The translations under genes and the position numbers were made by a program. A stretch of DNA of 64,000 nucleotides from Amycolatopsis sp. A133 (lineage in GTDB: Bacteria; Actinomycetota; Actinomycetes; Mycobacteriales; Pseudonocardiaceae): the NCBI RefSeq assembly GCF_031082405.1, contig NZ_JAVHJU010000025.1, positions 1 through 64,000 of the forward strand, given 5' to 3'. The notes under the pieces are model-generated. The model had not been told where the DNA came from, did no database searches, and saw only the letters and a list, made by a program, of their open reading frames with translations. Shown here in pieces: positions 56,520 to 64,000 of the stretch. The number at the start of each line of letters is the position of its first letter. Position 1 is the stretch's first letter.

Positions 56520-57725
56520 GTGACGTTGAGGATCTCCACGCGGCGCCGGGGCGCTGCTGTGGCATTGGGCTTGGTCGCCGTGCTCACGTTGGGGGCGTGC
56601 AGCAGCGAACCGACCGTTTCGGCGAGCGGCGCTTCGGGGGGCGGGCCGACCAGCTCGCCCGCGCCGAGCGCGCAGCCGGCGAAACTGACGGTGACGCCGG
56701 CCGGCGGCGCCCAGGACGTCGCGCCCGGCGAACCGGTCGGCGTCCAGATCACCGACGGCACGATCATGTCGGTCACGCTGACCAACCCGGAAGGCAAGCA
56801 GGTCCAGGGGCAGACGTCGGCGGACAAGAAGACCTGGAACACCTCCGAGCAGCTCGGCTACGGCAAGACCTACACCTGGTCCGGCCAGGCGCAGGGCGCC
56901 GACGGGAAGAACCTGCCCATCGCCGGCGCGTTCACCACCGTCAAGCCGAAGCGCCAGCTGGCGGCCAGCCTGAACGTCGGTGACGGCCAGACGTACGGCA
57001 TCGCGATGCCGATCGCGCTGACCTTCCCGAGCCGCGTCACCGACAAGGCGTCCGTCGAGAAGGCGCTTTCGGTGGAGACCACGCCGAAGACCGAAGGCTC
57101 GTGGGCCTGGCTGAACGGCGACACTTCGGTGCACTGGCGGCCGAAGGAGTACTTCAAGCCCAACACGCAGGTGAAGGTCAACGCCAAGATCTACGGCGTC
57201 AAGATCGGCGACGGCGTGTACGGCAAGCAGGACGTGTCGGCCAGCTTCGCCATCGGCCGCTCCCAGATCGTCAAGGGCAATACCACGCAGCACACCATGC
57301 AGGTGATCCGCGACGGCCAGCAGATCGCGGACTACCCGGTGAGCTACGGCCTCGACTCCGACCCGGGCCGCGTCACCCACAGCGGCGTGCACGTCGTCAT
57401 GTCGAAGCACGCGACGTACTCGATGAGCAATCCCCGGTACAACTACACGGACGTCAACGTGCCGTGGGCGGTCCGGATCTCCAACAACGGCGAGTTCATC
57501 CACGGCCTGGCCGCGTCCGTCTGGGCGCAGGGCAAGAAGAACGTCTCGCACGGCTGCCTGAACCTGTCGCCCGCGCGTGCCAAGGAGTACTACGACGGCG
57601 TGCTCACCGGCGACCCGGTGGAGATCACCGGCAGCACGCAGACGCTGACGGCGAAGGACGGCGACTACAGCGACTGGACGTACGACTGGGCGAGCTGGCA
57701 GAAGCTGTCGGCGCTCGCCGGCTGA
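56520..57725 (+). CDS. L,D-transpeptidase lipoprotein (LdtMt2-like)
   Basis: A 401-residue exported protein. The start is basic (RISTRRRG) and hydrophobic, with a lipobox TLGAC (Cys near residue 27), so it is a lipoprotein. An Ig-like pair of domains (residues 60-250) is followed by the YkuD catalytic domain: GEFIHGLAASVWAQGKKN and VSHGCLNLSP with catalytic Cys346. It makes 3-3 crosslinks in peptidoglycan and tolerates beta-lactams other than carbapenems in the mycobacterial relatives. GTG 56520 is preceded by AAAGGGGAATAG. A CRP-like site lies upstream. Confidence 0.95.
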   Translation: MTLRISTRRRGAAVALGLVAVLTLGACSSEPTVSASGASGGGPTSSPAPSAQPAKLTVTPAGGAQDVAPGEPVGVQITDGTIMSVTLTNPEGKQVQGQTSADKKTWNTSEQLGYGKTYTWSGQAQGADGKNLPIAGAFTTVKPKRQLAASLNVGDGQTYGIAMPIALTFPSRVTDKASVEKALSVETTPKTEGSWAWLNGDTSVHWRPKEYFKPNTQVKVNAKIYGVKIGDGVYGKQDVSASFAIGRSQIVKGNTTQHTMQVIRDGQQIADYPVSYGLDSDPGRVTHSGVHVVMSKHATYSMSNPRYNYTDVNVPWAVRISNNGEFIHGLAASVWAQGKKNVSHGCLNLSPARAKEYYDGVLTGDPVEITGSTQTLTAKDGDYSDWTYDWASWQKLSALAG

Positions 57726-57758
57726 GAACACTGCCGAGACCACTGAGGAACACCGGGC

Positions 57759-57789
57759 GGCCGGGAAGTCCACTGCGGGCTTCCCGGCC
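57759..57789 (+). terminator. Terminator of the L,D-transpeptidase gene
   Basis: Arms GGCCGGGAAG (57759-57768) and CTTCCCGGCC (57780-57789), 11-nt loop, then GTTCGTGCTTTTC. Confidence 0.85.
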
Positions 57790-57907
57790 GTTCGTGCTTT
57801 TCCCGCCAGCCCGCAAAATCCGATGCAACCCCGGTGATCACCCGCCGCATGACCAAGGGCAGAGGCGCAGCGATCCCCTGCCGCGCCCGCGAGAATGAGG
57901 AGCTGTC

Positions 57908-58213
57908 TTGCGTATCCGCATCGCCCTGACCCTCGGCGCGCTCGTGCTCGCCGGTGGTGCCCTGTCCGGTGGCATCGCGCTGGCTTCGGAGGCGCAGGCG
58001 CCGGCCGCCCCGACGCAGACGACCGTTCAGCCGAACGAGCCGACCGTCGCTCCGCCGCGCGCCACCACCAGCCGTCCCGCCGCCCCGAGCGCGGCCCCGG
58101 CGCCGCGCGAGACCCGGCCCGCCCGCACGGGCCCGGCTCCGCGCGTCCCGCGCGCCGTCCCGGCCGGCCCGACCGGTGACCTGCACCTGCCGGCCGTGTG
58201 GGAGACCCGGTAA
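57908..58213 (+). CDS. Small secreted Pro/Ala-rich protein
   Basis: A 101-residue protein starting at TTG 57908, which has GAGGAGCTGTC just upstream and no competing ATG/GTG start. A signal peptide (IALTLGALVLAGGALSGGIA, cleavage after ALA near residue 26) is followed by a Pro/Ala/Thr/Arg-rich disordered segment and a C-terminal GDLHLPAVWE. No family recognised. The ECF sigma gene begins 4 bp after its stop, so it may be part of the same operon. Confidence 0.65.
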   Translation: MRIRIALTLGALVLAGGALSGGIALASEAQAPAAPTQTTVQPNEPTVAPPRATTSRPAAPSAAPAPRETRPARTGPAPRVPRAVPAGPTGDLHLPAVWETR

Positions 58214-58217
58214 CCAG

Positions 58218-58772
58218 GTGATTTCCCGCTCCCGTCCGTCGACCGGGCCGGGCTCGCCGTGGGACGGCGAGTTCGCCCGGTACTTCGGCGAGCGCGCGCA
58301 CAGCCTGCGGTCGACCGCCTTCCTGCTCTGCGGGGATTGGCACCAGGCCGAGGACCTCACGCAGGCCGCGCTGCTCAAGCTCTACCTCGCCTGGCCGAGG
58401 CTGTCGCGGCACGATGCGCTGGACGCCTACGCGCGCAAGATCGTCCTGCGCACGTTCCTCGCCGAGCACCGGCGCAGCAGGTGGAAACGGGAGCGGCTCA
58501 CCGACACCCCGCCGGAACTCCCGGCGGAACCCGCCGCGAGCGGCCAGGACCTGCTGATCAGGCAGGCGCTGGCGGTACTGGCCCCCAAGCAGCGCGCCGT
58601 GCTGGTGCTGCGGTACTTCGAAGACCTGAGCGTCGAAGAGACGGCGCAGGCGCTCGGCTGCAGCACCGGCACGGTGAAGAGCCAGGCCTCCCGGGGCCTG
58701 GCCACGCTGCGCAACCGGCTCGGCCCGCACTACGGTGCGCTGACCTTCAGCGCACCCTCGGAGGGGAGGTGA
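58218..58772 (+). CDS. ECF (SigE-family) RNA polymerase sigma factor
   Basis: A 184-residue ECF sigma factor. Region 2 is DGEFARYFGERAHSLRSTAF to GDWHQAEDLTQAALLKLYLA and region 4 is LAPKQRAVLVLRYFEDLSVE, then TAQALGCSTGTVKSQASRGL. It resembles the actinobacterial SigE-family group. GTG 58218; the next gene overlaps or abuts the stop, and an anti-sigma-like membrane protein follows directly, which supports an ECF/anti-sigma pair. Confidence 0.9.
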   Translation: MISRSRPSTGPGSPWDGEFARYFGERAHSLRSTAFLLCGDWHQAEDLTQAALLKLYLAWPRLSRHDALDAYARKIVLRTFLAEHRRSRWKRERLTDTPPELPAEPAASGQDLLIRQALAVLAPKQRAVLVLRYFEDLSVEETAQALGCSTGTVKSQASRGLATLRNRLGPHYGALTFSAPSEGR

Positions 58773-58777
58773 CGAAC

Positions 58778-59260
58778 ATGGACCCCGAAGACGACGTCCG
58801 CGCGATCCTGACCGGCGTGGCCGGCGGCCCGCAGCCGCCGATGCGCCTCGACGCCGCCGATTTGATCGAGCGCGGCGGCCGGGTCCGGCGACGACGCAAG
58901 CGGTTCGCGGTCGCGGGCACCTCGGCCGCGACGGCGGTCGTCCTCGCGGTGGCCGGCTTCCTGGCCGGGCACCGCGCCGGGCCGCCGGAGCCGGTGCAGC
59001 CGGCCGGGCCCGGGCTGTCCACGGTCGGCACCACTTCGCCCGTTCCGTCTTCGCCCCCGTCGCCGTCCGAGGTCCCGGCGACGTCGATCGCGCCGCCGTC
59101 GGCCGCGCCGGGCCGCACCACCTCGCGCACGGCACGCTCGTCGGTTCCGCAGGTGCCGTCGACGGGCCGGCCGGGGACCCGTCCCACGGCGTCGACCGTG
59201 CAACCCTCGTCGTCTTCGATCGAAAACGCCCCTGAGCCGCCTCGGGCGACCACGCGCTAG
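58778..59260 (+). CDS. Probable anti-sigma-like single-pass membrane protein
   Basis: A 160-residue protein. The N-terminal 45 residues are soluble and charged (DPEDDVRAILTGVAGGPQPP, RLDAADLIERGGRVRRRRKR). One transmembrane helix (FAVAGTSAATAVVLAVAGFL) and a Ser/Thr/Pro-rich exported tail follow. The layout fits a membrane anchor or co-sensor for the ECF factor, though no canonical HxxxCxxC zinc motif is present. ATG 58778 is preferred since GGAGGTG lies 7 bp upstream; GTG 58769 would overlap the sigma stop. Confidence 0.7.
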   Translation: MDPEDDVRAILTGVAGGPQPPMRLDAADLIERGGRVRRRRKRFAVAGTSAATAVVLAVAGFLAGHRAGPPEPVQPAGPGLSTVGTTSPVPSSPPSPSEVPATSIAPPSAAPGRTTSRTARSSVPQVPSTGRPGTRPTASTVQPSSSSIENAPEPPRATTR

Positions 59261-59264
59261 CGGT

Positions 59265-59294
59265 GTGCCCCGCCCGGTGATCCGGGCGGGGCAC
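59265..59294. terminator. Bidirectional terminator
   Basis: Arms GTGCCCCGCCCGG (59265-59277) and its complement (59282-59294), TGAT loop, between the sigma operon and the convergent transporter. Confidence 0.92.
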
Positions 59295-59299
59295 GCCGG

Positions 59300-60670
59300 T
59301 CAGCGCCGGCCGGCCGTGGAAGCCAGCTTGCTCCCGTTGTCCTCGTTGTCGATCTGCTCCATCGGCACCTGCGACGTCTCCGGGATCTTGATGATCGGGA
59401 TGATCGCGATCAGGGCCGCCGCCATCAGGTAGTACGCCGGCCAGTCCTCGTTGCCGGTGCTCTTGATCAGCGCGGTCACGACGACCCCGGCGGTGCCGCC
59501 GAACAGCGACGTCGAGATGTTGTAGCCGATCGCGAACGAGCCGTAGCGCACCCGGGTGGGGAACATCGCCGGGAACGTCGAGCCGATCACCGCGAGGATC
59601 AAGACCAGCAGGATCGCCACGATCAGGAACCCGACGAACAGCCACAGGATGCTGCCGGACTGCATCAGCTTGAGGCTGGGCCAGCTCAGCACCAGGAACC
59701 CGATGGCCGCGGTGAGCAGCAGCGGTTTCCGGCCGATCCGGTCGGACAGCGCGCCGAGCGGGAGGATGATCGCCATCTGGATGACCTCGACCGCGATGAT
59801 GATCAGCGTCGCCGTGTTGTCGTTGATCTTCAGCGTGTCCGTGAAGTACGTCGGCATCGTGGTCAGCAGCAGGTAGTCCGCGACGTTCAGCAGCAGCACG
59901 ATGCCGATCAGGTTGAGGATCATCCGCCAGTTGCGGACGAAGATCTCCTTGAGCGGCGCCTTCTTCGGTGCCTCGCCCGCGGCTTCCATCCGGCGGAACT
60001 CGGGGGTGTCCTCGAGCTTGTTCCGCAGGTAGAGCCCGATCAGGCCGAGCGGCAGCGCGACGAAGAACGGGATCCGCCAGCCCCAGGCGTCGACCTGGTC
60101 GGCCGACAGGGAGAGCGTCACCGACAGCACCACGAGGTTGCCGAGCACGTAGCCGGCCAGCGTGCCGAGTTCGAGGAAGCTGCCGAAGAAGCCACGGCGC
60201 TTCGTCGGCGAGTACTCGGCGATGAACGTCGCCGCGCCGCCGTACTCGCCACCGGTGGAGAAGCCCTGGATGATCCGCAGCAGCAGGATCGCGATCGGCG
60301 CCGCGATGCCCATGCTGTAGCTACCGGAGTACGTCGGCAGGACGCCGACCAGGAACGTGCAGCCGGACATCAGCAGGATCGTGACGGCGAGGACGCGCTT
60401 GCGGCCGATCTTGTCGCCGAGCGGCCCGAAGAACGCCCCGCCGAACGGCCGCACAATGAACCCGACGGCGAGCAGCGCCAGCGACTTCAGCACGGCGTTC
60501 CCCTCGCCGGGGAAGAACTGCGTGCCGATGCTCACCGCGATCGCGCCCGAGGTGAAGACGCCGTAGTCGTACCACTCGGTGGCGTTGCCCATGGCCGACG
60601 CCCACACGGCGCGCTTGACGGTTCTCTCGTCCACTGACGGTTTGCCCGTCGTTGCTGCTGGTTCGCTCAT
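59300..60670 (-). CDS. MHS-family MFS transporter (ProP-like)
   Basis: A 456-residue major facilitator with 12 hydrophobic helices. SAMGNATEWYDYGVFTSGAI at the N-terminus, GDKIGRKRVLAVTILLMSGC (loop 2-3 motif) and FSTGGEYGGAATFIAEYSP identify the metabolite:proton symporter (MHS) group, which takes up osmoprotectants or carboxylates. GALSDRIGRKPLLL is the second-half loop. It is monocistronic. No clear regulator lies next to it. Confidence 0.92.
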   Translation of the reverse strand: MSEPAATTGKPSVDERTVKRAVWASAMGNATEWYDYGVFTSGAIAVSIGTQFFPGEGNAVLKSLALLAVGFIVRPFGGAFFGPLGDKIGRKRVLAVTILLMSGCTFLVGVLPTYSGSYSMGIAAPIAILLLRIIQGFSTGGEYGGAATFIAEYSPTKRRGFFGSFLELGTLAGYVLGNLVVLSVTLSLSADQVDAWGWRIPFFVALPLGLIGLYLRNKLEDTPEFRRMEAAGEAPKKAPLKEIFVRNWRMILNLIGIVLLLNVADYLLLTTMPTYFTDTLKINDNTATLIIIAVEVIQMAIILPLGALSDRIGRKPLLLTAAIGFLVLSWPSLKLMQSGSILWLFVGFLIVAILLVLILAVIGSTFPAMFPTRVRYGSFAIGYNISTSLFGGTAGVVVTALIKSTGNEDWPAYYLMAAALIAIIPIIKIPETSQVPMEQIDNEDNGSKLASTAGRR

Positions 60671-60871
60671 GCCGGCGACGACTCCTCCCGTGCAGTGCCC
60701 ATTGGGCCGTTCGAGGTCATCCGCCCAGTCTTGACCGGGTCCTCGGCGTCGGCAGCCTGAGCCGGGAATTGGCTACAGTGGGGAACTTTCCGGCTACCGA
60801 GAGAAGTGGGCGCTCTCCGACGTCCCCGGGGCGCGCGCGAGGAGCGGCTACCCGCCGGTTAACGTCAGCGC

Positions 60872-61465
60872 ATGAGTCGTGTTTCTCAACCCTGGCCGCC
60901 GGTGGCGGTGGAGCCCGCGGTCCCGCACCCGAAGGCGCCCGAACCGGGCACCGAGCTCGGAGTGCACTTCGCCGAGTGCTTCGGGTGCGGCGACGAGGCC
61001 GACGCCGGGCTGCACCTGCGCTCGACCGTCGGCGAAGGCCAGGTCGTGCACTCGCGGTTCACGGTCACCGCGGCCCACCAGGGCGCACCCGGGCTGGCCC
61101 ACGGCGGCCTGCTGGCCTGCGCGTTCGACGAGGCGCTCGGCTCGACGGTCGGCAACCTCATGCGCCGCCCGGCGGTGACCGGCAAGCTCGAGACGGACTT
61201 CCGGCGCCCGGTCCCGGTCGGTTCGACGCTGTTCATCGCGGCGCGGCTGGACGGCGTGGCGGGCCGCAAGATCTACGTCAGCGCGAACGGCCGCCTCAAC
61301 GCCGAGGACGGCCCGATCGCGGTCAGCGCGCGGGCGTTGTTCGTCGTCGTCGGTTTCGAGCACTTCAACACCCACGGCGACCCGCAGGCCCTGGAGAAGC
61401 TGGCCGCGCAGCACGAGAAGAACCAGCGGGAGCGCGCCGAACGCGACTGGGAGATCAACCCCTGA
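60872..61465 (+). CDS. PaaI-family hotdog thioesterase
   Basis: A 197-residue hotdog protein with a Cys-containing N-terminal motif (HFAECFGCGDEADAGLHLR), the thioesterase loop APGLAHGGLLACAFDEALGS near residue 75 and the strand TGKLETDFRRPVPVGSTLF. Acyl-CoA substrate is unknown. The divergent gene is the MHS transporter, 200 bp away. A palindromic hairpin follows the stop. Confidence 0.9.
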   Translation: MSRVSQPWPPVAVEPAVPHPKAPEPGTELGVHFAECFGCGDEADAGLHLRSTVGEGQVVHSRFTVTAAHQGAPGLAHGGLLACAFDEALGSTVGNLMRRPAVTGKLETDFRRPVPVGSTLFIAARLDGVAGRKIYVSANGRLNAEDGPIAVSARALFVVVGFEHFNTHGDPQALEKLAAQHEKNQRERAERDWEINP

Positions 61466-61467
61466 CC

Positions 61468-61487
61468 CGAGCTTTCACGTGAAAGCT
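61468..61487. terminator. Palindromic hairpin between thioesterase and pknG
   Basis: GAGCTTTCACGTGAAAGCTC is a perfect 20-bp palindrome, 2 bp after the thioesterase stop and 13 bp before the pknG stop. It can end both convergent transcripts. Confidence 0.8.
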
Positions 61488-61500
61488 CCGGCCGGCCGTC

Positions 61501-64000
61501 TCAGGTGAGCGTGCGGGGGCGGATGGCGTTGGCGCGGTCGACCAGCTCGATGCGCTGCTCGAGCGTGCTCGCCAGCCGCGCCAGCGCGCGGTAGCACCGC
61601 TCGAGGCCGAAGCGCAGCTCGCGCTCCTCGAGCGGGCAGCCCAGCACCCGCACCCCGGGGGTGGGTTTGCCCTGCTTGAGCCACTCGTGCGCGGCTTCGA
61701 GGACGTTCGCGCTGAGCCGCGTCTGGCGTTCGACGTCCAGGCGGAGCCGCTCGAGCCGGGCCGACGCGTCGAGCAGGTCGTGCTCGGTGACCGGGGTCTC
61801 GCGGCCGTTGGCCTTGGACGCGGTCGTCTTGATCTTGATCGCCGCGACCTGCGCGTCGACGTAGTGGGTCGAGGACGGCGGCACGGTCTCGAGCACCTCG
61901 ACCGCGCTCGCCCGCGCGCCCTGCGCCAGGTAGACGCGGGCGAGGCCGAAGGCGGCGCTGACGTAGGTGCGGTCGGTGCGCCAGACCAGTTCGTAGAACC
62001 GCGCGGCGGCGAAGTAGTCGCCGACGCCTTCGGCGCTGACGCCCAGGGCGAGCTTCGGGGCGATCTCGCCCGGCAGGTCGTCGTACACGGCTTCGAAAGC
62101 GACGTGCGCCACCCGCGAACGGCCGCCGGCCAGCTCGATCAGGCCGCGGTACCAGTCGATCCGCCAGTCGTGCGGGAAGCCGTTCTTGATCGCCAGGTAC
62201 TGCGCCGCCTGCAGCTGCCGCTGCGCCTCCGCGAACTCGCCCAGCTCGATCCGGGCGCGCACGATCCGCAGCCGGACCTCGATCGACTCCCGCGGCGCGC
62301 CGGCCAGCGCCTCGATGGCGGCGCGCGGGTCGAGCGCGGTCGTGGTGGCGAGCACACCGGCCGCCGGGTCGTCCGTGTCGACCTGCGGAATCGGCAGCCC
62401 GGCGACGACCTCGTCCGCTCCGGGCAGCGGCACGCTCGCGCCGGCCTCCGGCACCACCAGCTGCACGCCGAACGTGCGGCTCTCCGGGCCGAACACCGTG
62501 GACACGCCGGGCCGCGGCTTGCCGGTGCCGAGCGCCATGATTTCGCGCAGCACCCCGGTGAGCTGGTCGGCCATCTCTTCGGCGGAGAGGAACCGCCGGT
62601 CCGGGTCGGTGTGCGTCGCGCGCCGCAGGAACCGGTAGTACGAACCGAACAGCGCGAACAGCGGGACCGCGTCCGGGCCGGGCAGCGTTGTCTTGAACTT
62701 GGTGGTGTAGCCGGTGAATTCGAAGCTCAGCACGGCGAGCGTGCGCCCGACGGTGAACAGGTCCGAGGCCACCGACGCGCCCTGCGTCGGCAGTTCCGGG
62801 GCGCTGTAGCCGGTGGTGAAGAACAGCGGGCTCTCGTAGTCGTCGGTCCGGCGGACCGCGCCGAGGTCGATCAGCTTCAGCTGCTCGTTGGTCTGGATGA
62901 CGTTGTCCGGCTTGAGGTCGCAGTAGAGCAGGCCCTGGCTGTGCAGGTAGCCGAGCGCGGGCAGGATTTCCAGCCCGTACGCGATGACCTGGCCGATCGG
63001 CAGCGGCTCGGGCCGCCGGCTTTCGCGGTGGTGCGCCAGCGCGAGCTGCCGCAGCGACTGGCCGCCGACGTACTCCATGACGATGTAGCCGACGGTCGTG
63101 CCGCTGTGGGCGTCCGGGTGCTGCACGAAGTTGTGGATCTTGACGATGTTCGGGTGCTCGACCTCGGCGAGGAACCGCTGCTCGTTGGCCGCGGCCGCCA
63201 TCGCCGTCGCGTCGCCGGTGTCGATCAGTCCTTTGAGGACGACCCAGCGGTCGCTGACGTTGTGGTCCTGCGCCAGGTAGATCCAGCCCAGTCCGCCGTA
63301 GGCGATCGCGCCGAGCACCTCGTACTGGCCGCCGACGAGCTCGTGCGGCTGCAGCTTCGGGACGAACGAGAACGGCGCGCCGCAGTTCTCGCACTTCCCT
63401 TCCGGCGAACCGGGTTCGCCGTCCTTGCCGCGGCCGACCTTCGTGTTGCAGCTGCCGCAGAACCGCTTTTCCTCCGACACCACCGGGTTCGTCAGCACCG
63501 CGGACGCGGGGTCGCGCGCGGGCACCGGCGGGACGTCGACCAGCCCGGCGCCGAGCCGGCCGCGGCGCGAGCGCGACGTCCGCGACGACGTCCGGCGCGA
63601 AGTGCCGGGGAACGCGCCGGGAACGGAGCTCGAGCCGCTGCCCGTCCCGGTGCCGGTTCCGGTGCCCGTGTGCCGGCCTTCGCTGGTGCGCTCGGGCAGG
63701 ACGCTTTCGGTGCCCGGGTCCGGCAGCGGGGCTCCCGGACCGGTGTCCGGCCGCGGCGCCGGCGGCATGATGCTCTGGGTCTCCGGGGCCGGCGACGCGA
63801 GCACGCTCGTCAGCTGCGGCTCGTCGGGCTGCGGCGGGCGGACGGCCTGCGTCGGCACCGGCGCGACCGGCGGCAGGACGGGGTTCATGCTGCCGGGCGG
63901 CTTGGTCGGATCGTCCGCGCCCGGGATCGGCGCGCCACGCGGCGGCGTCGGCGGACGGCGCACGGGGGCGTGGAACACGGTCTCTTCCCCGCCGGCCGGC
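61501..64000 (-). CDS. pknG: Serine/threonine protein kinase PknG (5' end beyond the window)
   Basis: At least 825 residues from GTG 63978; the frame stays open to the right edge, so the true start may lie outside. The N-terminal 150 residues are disordered and Pro/Thr/Ser-rich with a Gly-Thr repeat. The rubredoxin-like domain has Cys174, Cys177, Cys196 and Cys199. The kinase domain has IAYGGLGWIYLAQD, Lys249 in VVLKGLID, YCDLKPDNVI and LIDLGAVRR (DLG rather than DFG, as in other PknG). The C-terminal 300 residues are TPR-like. PknG phosphorylates GarA-type FHA proteins and controls glutamate metabolism; in relatives a GlnX/GlnH sensor lies upstream, which would be outside this window. Confidence 0.97.
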   Translation of the reverse strand, partial: PAGGEETVFHAPVRRPPTPPRGAPIPGADDPTKPPGSMNPVLPPVAPVPTQAVRPPQPDEPQLTSVLASPAPETQSIMPPAPRPDTGPGAPLPDPGTESVLPERTSEGRHTGTGTGTGTGSGSSSVPGAFPGTSRRTSSRTSRSRRGRLGAGLVDVPPVPARDPASAVLTNPVVSEEKRFCGSCNTKVGRGKDGEPGSPEGKCENCGAPFSFVPKLQPHELVGGQYEVLGAIAYGGLGWIYLAQDHNVSDRWVVLKGLIDTGDATAMAAAANEQRFLAEVEHPNIVKIHNFVQHPDAHSGTTVGYIVMEYVGGQSLRQLALAHHRESRRPEPLPIGQVIAYGLEILPALGYLHSQGLLYCDLKPDNVIQTNEQLKLIDLGAVRRTDDYESPLFFTTGYSAPELPTQGASVASDLFTVGRTLAVLSFEFTGYTTKFKTTLPGPDAVPLFALFGSYYRFLRRATHTDPDRRFLSAEEMADQLTGVLREIMALGTGKPRPGVSTVFGPESRTFGVQLVVPEAGASVPLPGADEVVAGLPIPQVDTDDPAAGVLATTTALDPRAAIEALAGAPRESIEVRLRIVRARIELGEFAEAQRQLQAAQYLAIKNGFPHDWRIDWYRGLIELAGGRSRVAHVAFEAVYDDLPGEIAPKLALGVSAEGVGDYFAAARFYELVWRTDRTYVSAAFGLARVYLAQGARASAVEVLETVPPSSTHYVDAQVAAIKIKTTASKANGRETPVTEHDLLDASARLERLRLDVERQTRLSANVLEAAHEWLKQGKPTPGVRVLGCPLEERELRFGLERCYRALARLASTLEQRIELVDRANAIRPRTLT

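Noticed and set aside
56469..59645. Very long minus-strand open frame over the transpeptidase and sigma genes
   Set aside because: It is antisense to well-recognised genes, and its translation is Arg/Pro/Gly-rich and low-complexity, as usual for GC-rich shadow frames.

Overview
The window is about 64 kb of a high-GC actinobacterial chromosome. Gene content and style (GTG/TTG starts, many 4-nt stop/start overlaps, PknG, an HbhA-type locus, Scr1-type XRE/DUF397 genes, methyltransferase-19 genes) point to a Pseudonocardiaceae such as Amycolatopsis. No species-level claim is made. Most of it is ordinary chromosome; the clearly accessory stretch is 50.2-52.7 kb.

Layout. 0-5.3 kb: partial secreted peptidase-like gene, Cad-family transporter, tandem GNAT, and a translationally coupled operon (YbaK-like, ornithine cyclodeaminase-like, histidine ammonia-lyase-like) whose upstream region holds a (CGGGG)14 tract. 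5.6-13.1 kb: XRE regulator-HbhA-DUF2516 locus, methyltransferase, zinc-ribbon genes, VOC/CGNR divergent pair, a cluster of DnaA-box-like sequences, DUF445, aminotransferase. 13.1-24.1 kb: repetitive membrane-anchored protein, a run of very strong hairpins, MocR/YczE pair, a split HTH + Clp_N gene pair with palindromic operators, DUF998, D-cysteine desulfhydrase-like enzyme, amidase-TetR-MpaB operon. 24.2-29.3 kb: CGNR regulator divergent from a fluoroacetate-dehalogenase-like hydrolase, then a four-gene module of FixH/YtkA-like exported proteins around a His-rich polytopic membrane protein, closed by a strong terminator; this is the best candidate for an undescribed system. 29.4-34.8 kb: DUF397, small ORFs, three methyltransferases, Scr1-type XRE, MBL hydrolase. 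34.9-45 kb: 6-phosphogluconate dehydrogenase, a fused HTH-Clp_N regulator (paralogue of the split pair, same operator type) with a tiny hydrophobic peptide, ferredoxin reductase, MetE-like/NIPSNAP/IclR operon, NCS2 permease, TetR/alkaline phosphatase, PNPOx. 45-50 kb: rhomboid-like protein, PAS-GGDEF-EAL protein, arylamine N-acetyltransferase, small secreted proteins.

50.2-52.7 kb is a decayed integrative element: two 58-bp near-identical direct repeats, an array of TGTCAC hexamers, and a tyrosine integrase pseudogene with a frameshift and a stop codon exactly where the catalytic tyrosine is expected. It lies beside a tRNA Glu-Asp-Phe cluster. 53-64 kb: SCO6745-like protein, RHH-like protein, cold-shock protein, lipoprotein L,D-transpeptidase with a CRP-like site upstream, an ECF sigma/putative anti-sigma pair, MHS transporter, thioesterase, and PknG running off the right edge.

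Starts were chosen from ribosome-binding sites, overlaps and family lengths. Function calls rest on motif recognition by eye, not on database searches.
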